Of a stretch of DNA of 64,000 nt, positions 1-9,873 are shown piece by piece. The position numbers and the translations under genes were made by a program. The notes under the pieces are model-generated. The model did not search any database and was not told where the DNA came from. It saw only the letters and a list, made by a program, of their open reading frames with translations. Each line of letters begins with the position of its first letter. The first letter of the stretch is position 1. This DNA comes from Bidens hawaiensis (Eukaryota; Streptophyta; Magnoliopsida; Asterales; Asteraceae): positions 930,001 to 994,000 of the forward strand of contig JAIQDT010000001.1 in NCBI GenBank assembly GCA_021521415.1, written 5' to 3'.

Positions 1-3000
1 CTCGCCAAGCTCAATTGTCCCATCTCAAAGGAGTTAGCAACGGATTTGATCCTTAACTCTTTGTCGAAAAGGTTCGACACTTTCGTGTTAAATTATAACA
101 TGAACGGGTGGGACAAAAACATTGGAGAACTTCACTCAATGCTTAAAACAGCCGAGGCGAGCATGGGTAAAAGGGTTTTGCCCGTGTTTGCGATCAATGA
201 AGGTAAATCCAAGAATCGATCTCAACCCAATTCTAAGGCTAAGGTAGCAAAAAGAAAGGGTCCTCCTGTGCATCTTAAGGGTAAGGGCAAATCACCGGTT
301 ATGGCAAAGAAACAAAAGGTTGTGGAACCGAGGGGTCATAAGGATGATCCTTGTTTTGGTTGTGGGGAGACCGGACATTGGAAACGCAATTGCCCGGTCT
401 ACCTAAAGGAGCTAAGAGACAAGAGGAATGCGGGGCATGCCTCGGGTAATGTCTTTATGATTAATATTGAGCTAAATCTTATTTCTTCTAACACATGGGT
501 ATTGGATACCGGATGTGGAACTCATATTTGCAATTGGTTGCAGGGGTTCAAAAGGAATGAAGACTTAAAGAAGGGCGAAGTGAGTCTTTTCATGGGCAAC
601 GGTGCAAGGGTGCACGTGGTCGCTAGAGGAGACTTCACTTTATCGCTTCCAAGTGGTTTGGAAGTTGTTTTGAGAAATGTTTTGTATGCTCCTAGTTTGA
701 CTAGGAACATTATTTCCGTGCACCTTCTTAGACAATGTAACTTTGACTTTAAATTTGTAAAATCAGAAATGCATGTATCATCTAATGGTATCTTTTATTT
801 TAAAGCTGTACCAAACAACGGTATTTATGAATTGGTTCATGACAATACCTCAAATAGCTCATTATATCAAACTTCCACTAAAAGACTCAAAAAGGATTTG
901 AGTGATTCCTACATTTGGCATTGTCGTCTTGGACACATAAACAAGAATCGTGTAAATACTCTCCAAAAGAATGGTCTTTTGAAAACAAATGAGTTAGGTT
1001 CGTTTGATGAGTGTGAATCTTGTATTCAAGGCAAGATGACCAAAGAACCTTTTAAAGGTACAAATGAAAGGGCTAAGGACTTGTTAGGTATCATACATAC
1101 GGATGTATGCGGACCTCTCAAGCCCACTAGTAGGAATAGTGAAAGGTACTTCATTACCTTTACCGACGATTTTAGTCGATATGGGTATGTGTATCTAATG
1201 AAACACAAACATGAAGCCTTTGAAATGTTCAAGGAATTTCAAAATGAAGTACAAAATCAGCTCGACCGAACAATCAAGGTACTCCGCTCCGATAGAGGCG
1301 GCGAATACCTAAGTGATGCTTTTCAAAGTCATCTTAGAGATTGTGGAATTGTTTCACAGCTCACTCCTCCTGGTACTCCTCAACATAACGGAGTATCCGA
1401 GAGGAGGAATCGAACACTGTTGGACATGGTTCGATCAATGATGGCACGAAGCTCACTACCACCATCATTTTGGGGATATGCGCTACTTACAGCGGCTCGT
1501 ATTTTGAATATGGCCCCGACCAAAAAGGTGGATCGAATACCCTATGAAGTGTGGCATGGAAAGGTTCCATCCTTTTCATATTTAAGGGTATGGGGATGCA
1601 TAGTTTATGTTAAACGTGACACCCCAAATAAGCTTGAGGCTCGATCCATCAGGTGTATCTTCATAGGATACCCAAAGGATGATATAGGATATATATTCTA
1701 TGATCCTAGTGAACAAAAAGTGTTTATTTCACGCAAAGGATACTTCTTAGAAACTAGGTTCCTTATGGAAGGACCTAGTGAAAAAAGAGTGGAACTTGAA
1801 GAGGTTCAAGAATCACTGGATGATACACAGTTGGTCGATACTAGCTTTCAACACGAGGATGTTGAAGATGATCAAATGGTTGATCATACACACGTTGCTC
1901 GCAGATCTAATAGGATTAGTCGACCTCCCAAGAAATATGGATTTCTTGTGGATAATTGTTACTTGGTCGATTCGGATGAACCGATCTCCTACAAAGATGC
2001 TATGTCACAACCTGATTGTGACAAGTGGCTTGAAGCCATGAGCGCCGAGATGCAATCCATGCACGATAATCAAGTTTGGGAATTGGTTGATCGTCCACTT
2101 AACTCCAAAATGGTTGGATGTAAGTGGGTCTTCAAAAAGAAGACCGATATGCATGGAAATTTAGATACTTACAAAGCACGACTTGTAGCAAAAGGTTTCA
2201 CGCAAACTCAAGGGATTGATTATGATGAAACCTTCTCGCCGGTCGCGATGCTTAAGTCGATCAGGATATTATTTGCCATTGCAGCTCATTTTGATTATGA
2301 GATATGGCAAATGGATGTCAAGACCGCTTTTCTAAATGGATATCTTGAGGAAGATGTCCATATGGTTCAACCTGAAGGTTTTGTCGATCCATCTAATCCT
2401 GATAAAGTATGTAAGTTAAAGAAATCAATCTACGGGTTGAAACAAGCATCACGGATGTGGAATCATCGTTTTAATGAAGAAATCAAAGCGTTTGGTTTCG
2501 TCCAAAACGGTGATGAGGCGTGTGTGTATAAATGGGCTAGTGGGAGTATAATCATGTTCCTTATTTTGTATGTCGATGATATACTTTTATTTGGAAATGA
2601 TATACCAAGTATGGAAAGCGTTAAAACGTGGTTAAATAGTCGTTTCTCAATTAAGGATCTTGGAGAAGCGACATATATCTTGGGAATAAAGGTCTATAGG
2701 GATAGACAAAGGAAATTGATCGGACTTAATCAAAGTGCATACATTGATAAAATCCTGAAAAGGTTCAGGATGGAAAACTCTAAGAAAGGTTTGGTACCTA
2801 TTCCTAGAGGAACCGTGTTAAGCTCATCCCAAAGTCCTAGCTCTAAGGAAGAGCAGGATAGGATGAAGCATGTTCCTTATGCTTCGGCAATAGGATCTAT
2901 TATGTATGCAATGATGTGCACCAGACCGGACGTCTCGTATGCTTTAAGCATAACGAGTAGATACCAGCACAACCCAGGTGACAGTCATTGGATGGCTGTC

Positions 3001-3561
3001 AAGAATATATTAAAGTACCTTAGAAGGACTAAGGATATGTTTTTAATATATGGGTCTGGTGAGGAGGAACTAGTCGTAAAGGGTTACGTGGATGCGAGTT
3101 TCCAAACTGACCGAGATGATTCTCGATCACAGTCGGGATATGTCTTCATTTTGAATGGAGGCGCTGTCTCTTGGAAGAGTTCGAAGCAGGATGTTGTCGC
3201 GTTATCCACTACAGAATCTGAGTACATCGCCGCTTCAATGGCAGCCCAAGAGGCTGCATGGATGAAAAAGTTCATCATGGATCTAGGAATTATCTCTACC
3301 ATTCAGGAGCCCCTAGAGATATTCTGTGACAATGAAGGTGCTATTGCACAGATCAAGGAGCCTCGTGCTCATCAGAAAACGAGGCACATTGAGCGCAGAT
3401 TCAACTACATAAGGGATGAAGTTGAAAAGAGAAAGATATGTATTCATAAAGTTCATACCGATCAAAATATTGCGGACCCACTCACGAAGCTCCTCGATAG
3501 GCCAAAGCATGAGGGTCATGTTTGTGCATTAGGACTTCGGTATTCTAGTGAGTGGATTTAA
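1..3561 (+). CDS. Copia gag-pol polyprotein, C-terminal portion (partial)
   Basis: The frame is already open at base 1 (15 codons precede the TTG at 46), so the true start is outside the window. Counting residues from base 46: CCHC zinc knuckle with C103, C106, H111, C116; aspartic protease LDTG at 153-156 (D154); integrase His/Cys finger at 292-326 and core D353, D416, E452; RT with QMDVKTAFLNG near 755-765 and the YVDD catalytic box at 842-845; RNase H with VDAS, STTESEY and the C-terminal KTRHI motif near residue 1115. It ends in TAA at 3559-3561. No stop or frameshift is visible, so the polyprotein may be functional. It would copy element RNA and integrate the cDNA. The basic segment before the knuckle is the end of the nucleocapsid. 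Confidence 0.93.
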   Translation, partial: LAKLNCPISKELATDLILNSLSKRFDTFVLNYNMNGWDKNIGELHSMLKTAEASMGKRVLPVFAINEGKSKNRSQPNSKAKVAKRKGPPVHLKGKGKSPVMAKKQKVVEPRGHKDDPCFGCGETGHWKRNCPVYLKELRDKRNAGHASGNVFMINIELNLISSNTWVLDTGCGTHICNWLQGFKRNEDLKKGEVSLFMGNGARVHVVARGDFTLSLPSGLEVVLRNVLYAPSLTRNIISVHLLRQCNFDFKFVKSEMHVSSNGIFYFKAVPNNGIYELVHDNTSNSSLYQTSTKRLKKDLSDSYIWHCRLGHINKNRVNTLQKNGLLKTNELGSFDECESCIQGKMTKEPFKGTNERAKDLLGIIHTDVCGPLKPTSRNSERYFITFTDDFSRYGYVYLMKHKHEAFEMFKEFQNEVQNQLDRTIKVLRSDRGGEYLSDAFQSHLRDCGIVSQLTPPGTPQHNGVSERRNRTLLDMVRSMMARSSLPPSFWGYALLTAARILNMAPTKKVDRIPYEVWHGKVPSFSYLRVWGCIVYVKRDTPNKLEARSIRCIFIGYPKDDIGYIFYDPSEQKVFISRKGYFLETRFLMEGPSEKRVELEEVQESLDDTQLVDTSFQHEDVEDDQMVDHTHVARRSNRISRPPKKYGFLVDNCYLVDSDEPISYKDAMSQPDCDKWLEAMSAEMQSMHDNQVWELVDRPLNSKMVGCKWVFKKKTDMHGNLDTYKARLVAKGFTQTQGIDYDETFSPVAMLKSIRILFAIAAHFDYEIWQMDVKTAFLNGYLEEDVHMVQPEGFVDPSNPDKVCKLKKSIYGLKQASRMWNHRFNEEIKAFGFVQNGDEACVYKWASGSIIMFLILYVDDILLFGNDIPSMESVKTWLNSRFSIKDLGEATYILGIKVYRDRQRKLIGLNQSAYIDKILKRFRMENSKKGLVPIPRGTVLSSSQSPSSKEEQDRMKHVPYASAIGSIMYAMMCTRPDVSYALSITSRYQHNPGDSHWMAVKNILKYLRRTKDMFLIYGSGEEELVVKGYVDASFQTDRDDSRSQSGYVFILNGGAVSWKSSKQDVVALSTTESEYIAASMAAQEAAWMKKFIMDLGIISTIQEPLEIFCDNEGAIAQIKEPRAHQKTRHIERRFNYIRDEVEKRKICIHKVHTDQNIADPLTKLLDRPKHEGHVCALGLRYSSEWI

Positions 3562-4342
3562 TCTGTGTTTAGTGTTTGTATAAAAACGAATGTAATGGGT
3601 ATCTCATGAAAATTAATTATGTTTTAATTTTTCAATGGGTTATGTTCTATATTTGCATGTTTAATCCATGAATGACTTATGTTGTTCTAAATGTCCGTAG
3701 TCGATCATGCTTGTGGGAACAAGTATGAAGGTAAGACTATTATGAACCCGGATTGGTTGATATTCATGTGATGAATATAAGGCATAGGTTTGCCACCAAG
3801 GTTCATAGATATTTGTGGGATACAAATATTGGACATGATCCGCTCTCAAGGATCACTGCATGGAGTTAGTGCAACTGATCATAAGTAATCCTTGAGTAAA
3901 GGCGAGTATCATTGTGTCCTTTGACCTGAGATGCATATTGGATCTGGTTTTTCATCAAGTCTGATAACTTGACTCTCTTCTTTGTTATTTCGGTAACACG
4001 ATGACGTAAAAGAAAGAGCTCAGATATCATACGAGATGTCAACAAGGATGTATGCAGTCAAGATGGGATTTGTTCCTCTTATGTGTTGAGAGTTTAGATG
4101 TCTAAGGCCTGTTAAGTTAAATCATTGAGAGAATGATCACTCTGTGCCTCTTCGATTTGACAGGACATCTAGTAACAAAGGGATGTAATGATAAGACTTA
4201 CCTATATCATATCAAGTATGGACTTGAAGGGGATGATGTTATTGAATGGCACTTAGTCAAACACACTAGGGATGGTGACCTGTTGTTAGGCGGTATTCAC
4301 CATTAGCATTAACTTCTTATGAGTCTCGTGCAAGTGGGAGAT
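3562..4342 (+). other. Copia 3' untranslated region with polypurine tract
   Basis: About 780 bp without a convincing ORF separates the pol stop from the 3' LTR. The last bases, AAGTGGGAGAT at 4332-4342, form the expected polypurine tract for plus-strand priming directly against the LTR start. Confidence 0.75.
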
Positions 4343-5386
4343 TGTTGGAATACCGTATGCCCGAGACACATAATTAGGTTAATGTGGCTAGCCGTGTTTG
4401 ATCCAAGTCGGGTCATACCCAATAACGAGTTAGACACACACCAATTATGTATTTGTTAAGATAAGATCTATAAGACAAATACAGAACACGACACATTCAG
4501 AAAAACGGGTTTCTGAATAATTACTTGAAAGTGTTAAATAAATTAATTGGTTAATTTATTTATTCAAATAATTATTATTGGAATGATTATTTAACTATGT
4601 GTTCTTTTATAAAATGGTTTATAAAAGATGGGGTGTTTATATATTTTATAAAGTATAAAATAAATAATAAAAAAAAAAAATAAATAAATAAATAAATAAA
4701 TAAATATATTTGGGGCCGGTTTTGGGTGGGCCCCACACCCCATGGTCTTGGTCAAATCTTGTCATATATTTGGTGGAAGTTGAGTGTTTTTACTTGACAA
4801 AAACCTAACACCATGTTTGCATTATGGTGGTGTAATGATAAAAGGAAAGATCAAGATCAATATACATACTTTTTCAAGAAAACAAAATAAACACAAGTAA
4901 CAAAACAACAACCCTTTTCTTTCTTTCTTTGTTTCTTGGTTCGGCCGAAATCAAGAAGAAAGATTCGGGTCTCGGTTTTTCGTGTTCAAGCTCCCTAACA
5001 TAGCTCGGTGTGTGTTGGAGGCTCGGGGTATATTCCGTTTGAGGATTTTCCCTTTGAAAGTCTAGCATCAACATCATCATCTTCTTCAACATCAACTACA
5101 CTCTTAAAAGGTTAAGAATGTAAGTGTTTATAGTTTTGATAGTTTAGTTTTTCCGTATCATTTGATCCTTGCTTCGGGTTTCTAATAAATAGATTATTGG
5201 TAATCTTATGACATGAATAAACTAGGTTGTTTATGAACATATCTTATATAAACTTGTAATATATACATATATAAACACATGGATACATATGTTTAGTTTG
5301 TAAATATCACGCTTCCGCCTTAATTAATGACTAGTTAAAGTGGTTAACTAAGTTATAAATTCCATAAGTTCCATAGAAACCCAACA
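4343..5386 (+). repeat. Copia 3' LTR
   Basis: It begins TGTTGGAATACC just after the polypurine tract and ends CCATAGAAACCCAACA, giving a perfect 6-bp terminal inverted repeat (TGTTGG/CCAACA). It is 1044 bp long. It holds an A-rich and (AAAT)n microsatellite at about 4669-4707. The partner LTR is not in the window, so the element's age cannot be estimated here. Confidence 0.88.
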
Positions 5387-7229
5387 AAGGGGTCAGGTAA
5401 GAACGCTTTGAGTTAGAACAGTTACAGGTCGGAACATGATTTGAGTCAAAACATGTTGGTTTAAAAACTGATTTATTTAAAACTACTACATATTTAAGCT
5501 TTGCTTCTTGATTTTCGTCACTTGTTACACGCGTTCAGGCAACTGTTATGCGGATGACATTTTGTGATCGATGAACTTATCGACACTGGTTACAAGTCCT
5601 ATGTCGCGTTGTGTGCATTTCATCATTGGGTTACCATCGTTCCGTTGCAAGATTATGCACGTGTTGACACATGTTACGCGTTCGATGTTATGTTTGCGTA
5701 CGTAACCTGCAGCATCGCGCTGGCACTCACCTAGTTAATAAAAGTAAATAAACTTAGAATCCTTAAGGCTAGCTGCATGAGTTGGCTTCTACATTGCCCA
5801 CTGATATCGGCCGAGCCGCATTGGTTCTGACCTGACTTCAAGAACCACAATTCTTACGGCTAGCGATCGTTGGCTCGGGAGATGCCTATCATCTATCTTC
5901 ATTAATTTTCTAATAGGCAGAACGTACACCTGGCCGGAGAACTTTCGGAAGTATAGTGCACCAGATAAAATACCATAATGTTACTAATCCTATACTGACA
6001 TTAATATTGGGTACGTGATGACTATTATATCTCGCCTCTCGGTATGGGATAGCTAGTTCATGAAGTCAGGCCAATATATCACCACTAGTCGATCCACACA
6101 TTACGAATCAAACCCTTTTTATGTTCCCATTGTCTTCTATGTATGCTAAACTTTCATACGTTACCTCTCCTTATATGAGTGTATATTTTTAAACAGAAAA
6201 TAACTATATTCCTAAATTATTAAACTTTTTTTTTATAATAACGGAACTTAAACCTTCACTCATTGAAAAGGTAAATGCATATATAATACATTGGTACAGC
6301 TAGGCAAGGACCCTTTAATTTATGTGAGTATGGAATTTTTCCAGTGATCATTTATTGAGTTACGGTCTTTAGATAAGAAACTAAACATGCGTGACACTTG
6401 AAAAACTCTATTTTTATATCATATGATTCTTGAAAAAGTTAAATTGGCATGCACTAACGCAAAATTAATTTCCAGTATTTCATCTTGCTATAATGGCTAA
6501 CACGCATCTAATTCAACTTCTAAATCTACATAATTGTCTACCACATGACTCAAGCCCTCAACCTCATAAGACACCATTTTATACACTGTTGTGTCGCTAG
6601 GTTAAAAACTCTTTTGTTTTAATATTTCATACGGCTTGTTTCTCATTTGTTTTCTATATGTAGTGATGAAGTTTAAATTTTAATATTAAAGCTTATTAAA
6701 TTTAATAAAAATTATACTCATTTAAGGTGTTTCATACTTGAAAATGAAGGGGAATTTTCCACACACCCTTCTTTCAGGATCTTCTATACTTGAAAACTCT
6801 TTTGTTTCTCATATTTCATACTTCCTTTCATGATCTTTTATACAATCAATGAAAACTGAAATTAATTAAATACTGTTCTTTTTAACGAGTAATATGATTT
6901 TTTTATTTTTATTTTGTAAGTAAATTATTAATCATAATTTGAAAAATGTCTATGTGTGAGCTGCTTCTGTTTTATTTATCCAAAACAATTTAGACAAAAG
7001 AAGTATTATATTTTCAGTCCTTGGACGGGTATTGATTCACTGCCTATTTTATATACAGTAGTGCTACTATTAACAATCTAAATAGAATGATGTTGACAGT
7101 TTGGTATTTTGCATAAAATTAAAAGCATAACTTTGTGATTACGATTCTTGAAGTTTACCATATCTTTAATTAACTAATAATAAAATAGAACACATTCATA
7201 CATATAGCTGAATAAACTACTACCAAACA

Positions 7230-7277
<48 letters not shown>

Positions 7278-7354
7278 TATTCTTCAACATTTCTAAACAT
7301 ATAACAAAAAAATATACAAAAATAAAAATTAATTGATTAGTAGTTGTTTTCTTA
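5387..7354. other. AT-rich intergenic stretch, no gene seen
   Basis: I see no coding frame or complete element in this stretch. A (TTA)n microsatellite of about 47 bp lies at 7231-7277. TTA at 7352-7354 is the left TSD of the Harbinger element that follows. Confidence 0.6.
7231..7277. repeat. (TTA)n microsatellite
   Basis: An uninterrupted run of about 15 TTA/ATT units. Confidence 0.95.
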
Positions 7355-7792
7355 GACCATGTTTATCAACAACCTCTTATGAGGTGGTAACACTATTTGA
7401 TAATTAAAAAAATAAATTAATTCAAATTGATCCAACGACTTGGCCGAGATGTCAACCCAGGCCATGACCTCAATCATTTAAATTTTTATTTTCTTTCTTC
7501 TTTTTCTTTTACCCAATTTCTTTTCATTACAATTTGATTTTTCTTTAATAATTTATATTATTTAACTTATTTTAAGTTTTTAAAAACACAGCTTTGTTTA
7601 GTTTATTTTATGAGCATTTCGATATAAAATTTATCAAAAAAGGAGCATTTTTAAAAACATGTATTTTTTTAATATTATTATATGTAAATTTTATGTTTAT
7701 AATACTTGTAAAAATTCAAGGTTTTTTTACATAATTATGAGATTATCTAATTCGCCAAGTGTCCACACTCTGTTGGTTTGTAAGATTTTTAA

Positions 7793-7985
7793 TTAGCGTG
7801 TAAGATGTTTAATTATCAAGTTATGTATATGTAAGATATTTGATTTTTCGTGTTTTATGTATGTGTAAGATAAAAATAATATGATATTATCTGCTCATTC
7901 TAACATATATTCATGGACCTGTGACTAATACGTGGAGTATTAGTCCTGCAACTAGTACATGGAGTATTAGTCTTGAGACTAGTAC
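7793..7985. repeat. 193-bp direct repeat, copy 1
   Basis: It is nearly identical to 8088-8280, offset 295 bp. Its right end is made of a 27-28-bp subrepeat containing ACTAGTACATGGAGTATTAG. The first subrepeat carries a 9-bp stem, GACTAATAC/GTATTAGTC, around a 5-base loop. A further partial subrepeat follows at about 7979-8004. Confidence 0.9.
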
Positions 7986-8087
7986 ATGGGGTATTAGTCT
8001 TGAGTATTATGGAAAGGGAATCTAGTTTCAGATTTCATGTATGTGCAATATTATCTATTGTATGTTTTATCTTTAGTTTATTTTTAT

Positions 8088-8280
8088 TTAGCGTGTAAGA
8101 TGTTTAATTATCAAGTTATGTATGTGTAAGATATTTGATTTTTCGTGTTTTATGTATGTGTAAGATAAAAATAATATGATATTATCTGCTCATTCTAACA
8201 TATATTCATGGACCTGTGACTAATACATGGAGTATTAGTCCTGCAACTAGTACATGGAGTATTAGTCTTGAGACTAGTAC
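8088..8280. repeat. 193-bp direct repeat, copy 2
   Basis: Second copy of 7793-7985, with only scattered single-base differences by eye. It ends at exactly the base where the transposase reading frame begins (8281), so this repeat marks a deletion or rearrangement breakpoint. Confidence 0.9.
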
Positions 8281-8877
8281 AATGACATTAATGTCCTCCA
8301 ACGATCTCCTGTTTTTGATGATGTATTGTCTAGTCGAGCACCAAATGTGAGTTACGTCATGAATGGTCGGGAATATAATAGGACATATTATCTCACTGAC
8401 GGCATATATCCTTCATGGGCTGCCTTTGTCAAGTCCATAACTTCTCCACAACTTCGAAAACATAAGTTATTCGCTCAACATCAAGAGTCTGTTAGAAAAG
8501 ATGTTGAGCGTGCATTTGGAGTTCTGCAGGCTCGATTTGCATTTCTTCGACATCCATTTCTTGTGTGGAACAAGGATATGATGGAAAAAATTATGATTAC
8601 ATGCATAATCATCCATAATATGATCGTTGAAGATGAAAGAGACACATACCTTCACTATTATGATCCATATGAATTTCTAAATGACAGGCCTACAAATCGG
8701 CAACGAAGAAGTTCTACTGAAGACGATGAACAACCTTTCCAATACTTTACCGAACGAATTGCAGATCTATCAAGTTATATGACCAACAAAACACAACTTC
8801 ACAATAGAGAATCTCGTAATGCTGTAAAAAACAATCTGATTGAGCATATATGGCACAAATTTTCCCTTGATGAATAA
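8281..8877 (+). pseudogene. PIF/Harbinger transposase (DDE_Tnp_4-like), C-terminal half
   Basis: The frame is open from 8281, where it starts in the conserved NDINVL motif that carries the second catalytic aspartate, to TAA at 8877. Residues typical of plant HARBI1/ALP1-like nucleases follow: YLTDGIYPSWAAFVK, then KDVERAFGVLQARF with the acidic residue of the third catalytic position, then an IIIHNMIVEDE segment. The N-terminal half with the first catalytic aspartate and the DNA-binding region is absent. The upstream boundary is the 193-bp repeat, not a start codon. The visible frame has no stop, but the protein cannot be functional as a transposase. Confidence 0.9.
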
Positions 8878-9217
8878 TTATGTAGTTTCCATATTATGTA
8901 TTTACAATTTTAAATTTAGTGTCATGCTTGTAACTTGAATTATCTTTTTAATTAAATATGTTTAATGAACGTAATTTTTTTAATATTTTATATATTTAAA
9001 ATAATAATGTTTAAAAAAACAAATATTTTTTTAATTTTAATAGATTTTATATAATAAATTAAAACATAAATAATATATATGTATTAAAATAATTCGGTTT
9101 AGTTGGGTTGTGAATAAAAGTGAAAAATTGGGTCAGATTGGGTTGTGTATGTGGAAGAGAGAGAAATTAGTTTTTTTATTAAAAAGTGGGGTTGGGTTGT
9201 TGATAAACATAGTCTTA

Positions 9218-9453
9218 GGTTTTTCGTATTTTTCCAGTTTTTATATCATCCATTCCATATCTACCTCTCTAACGAATGAATAGGATTAATTTTGGCATCC
9301 TACGTACCAACCTACCCATCTACAATTCATGAAATTGCTTTAAATTAACACATCGCATTCTAAAGCCTTATCGTCCGCATGACATCTATTAAATCATTGG
9401 TTTAAATTATAAGAGGAAAAAGGTCGTAGGTCAAAAATTACATCAGATGAATC
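9218..9453. other. Short spacer between two DNA transposons
   Basis: Nothing recognisable is seen between the Harbinger TSD and the hAT MITE TSD. Confidence 0.5.
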
Positions 9454-9461
9454 AGGTAACC

Positions 9462-9711
9462 TAGGGATGAGCACGGTACCGTACCGATACTGGTACCGAA
9501 AATCCCGATTCCGAAAATTCCAAATTCCTGGTACCGGTACCGAAATATTCGGTTCGGTATCGGGACGGTACCGGGATTATACCGGTATCGAAGGTAAAAA
9601 AATCGGGAAATACCGGTACCGTACCGTACCATACCGATCCTGAAACTTAAAATTTTGGTACCGACGGTACCAAATCGGTACTGGTACTGGTACCGATTTT
9701 GCTCATCCCTA
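9462..9711. mobile_element. hAT-type MITE, 250 bp, palindrome-rich
   Basis: The ends are TAGGGATGAGCA and TGCTCATCCCTA, a perfect 12-bp inverted repeat resembling the Ac/Ds terminus. The flanks are AGGTAACC (9454-9461) and AAGTAACC (9712-9719), an 8-bp duplication with one mismatch, as expected for hAT. The interior is built almost wholly from GGTACCG/CGGTACC motifs, so it can fold back extensively. It encodes no protein. Confidence 0.88.
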
Positions 9712-9873
9712 AAGTAACCTTACTTGAACCAACTTGAAAAATTATCATATCCTTAACTCGATTATTCATTTTTTGTTTTGAGGCAAAAAAAGGCGTAAAC
9801 CTAAGATCACTCAATCGCAATCTTCATCAAATCATCAATCATTTATCGTCTTCAACTAAATATATATTAATAA

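Larger units (their letters stand above)
1..5386 (+). mobile_element. Ty1/copia LTR retrotransposon, 5' end outside window
   Basis: The order gag zinc knuckle, protease, integrase, reverse transcriptase, RNase H places this element in Ty1/copia, because integrase precedes RT. The 5' LTR, PBS and start of gag lie to the left of the window. A purine tract ending in GTGGGAGAT at 4333-4342 is followed by a 3' LTR with perfect TGTTGG/CCAACA ends (4343-5386). The five bases after the LTR, AAGGG, would be the TSD, but this cannot be checked without the left flank. The coding frame is open over its whole visible length, so this is the best preserved retroelement in the window. I do not assign it to a copia lineage. 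Confidence 0.95.
7355..9214 (+). mobile_element. PIF/Harbinger DNA transposon, internally deleted
   Basis: Terminal inverted repeats of 20 bp (7355-7374 and 9195-9214) match except at position 4 (GACC versus GACT). Both are flanked by TTA (7352-7354 and 9215-9217), the 3-bp TWA target duplication typical of PIF/Harbinger. Inside is the C-terminal part of a Harbinger transposase in plus orientation. The Myb-like ORF1 and the N-terminal transposase half are missing. The left half instead holds a directly repeated AT-rich unit that abuts the transposase frame. The element is 1860 bp, too short to be autonomous. Confidence 0.87.

Noticed and set aside
7793..8280. CRISPR-like direct repeats
   Set aside because: Two long copies with short internal subrepeats inside a DNA transposon in a plant-type sequence; no regular spacers and no cas genes.
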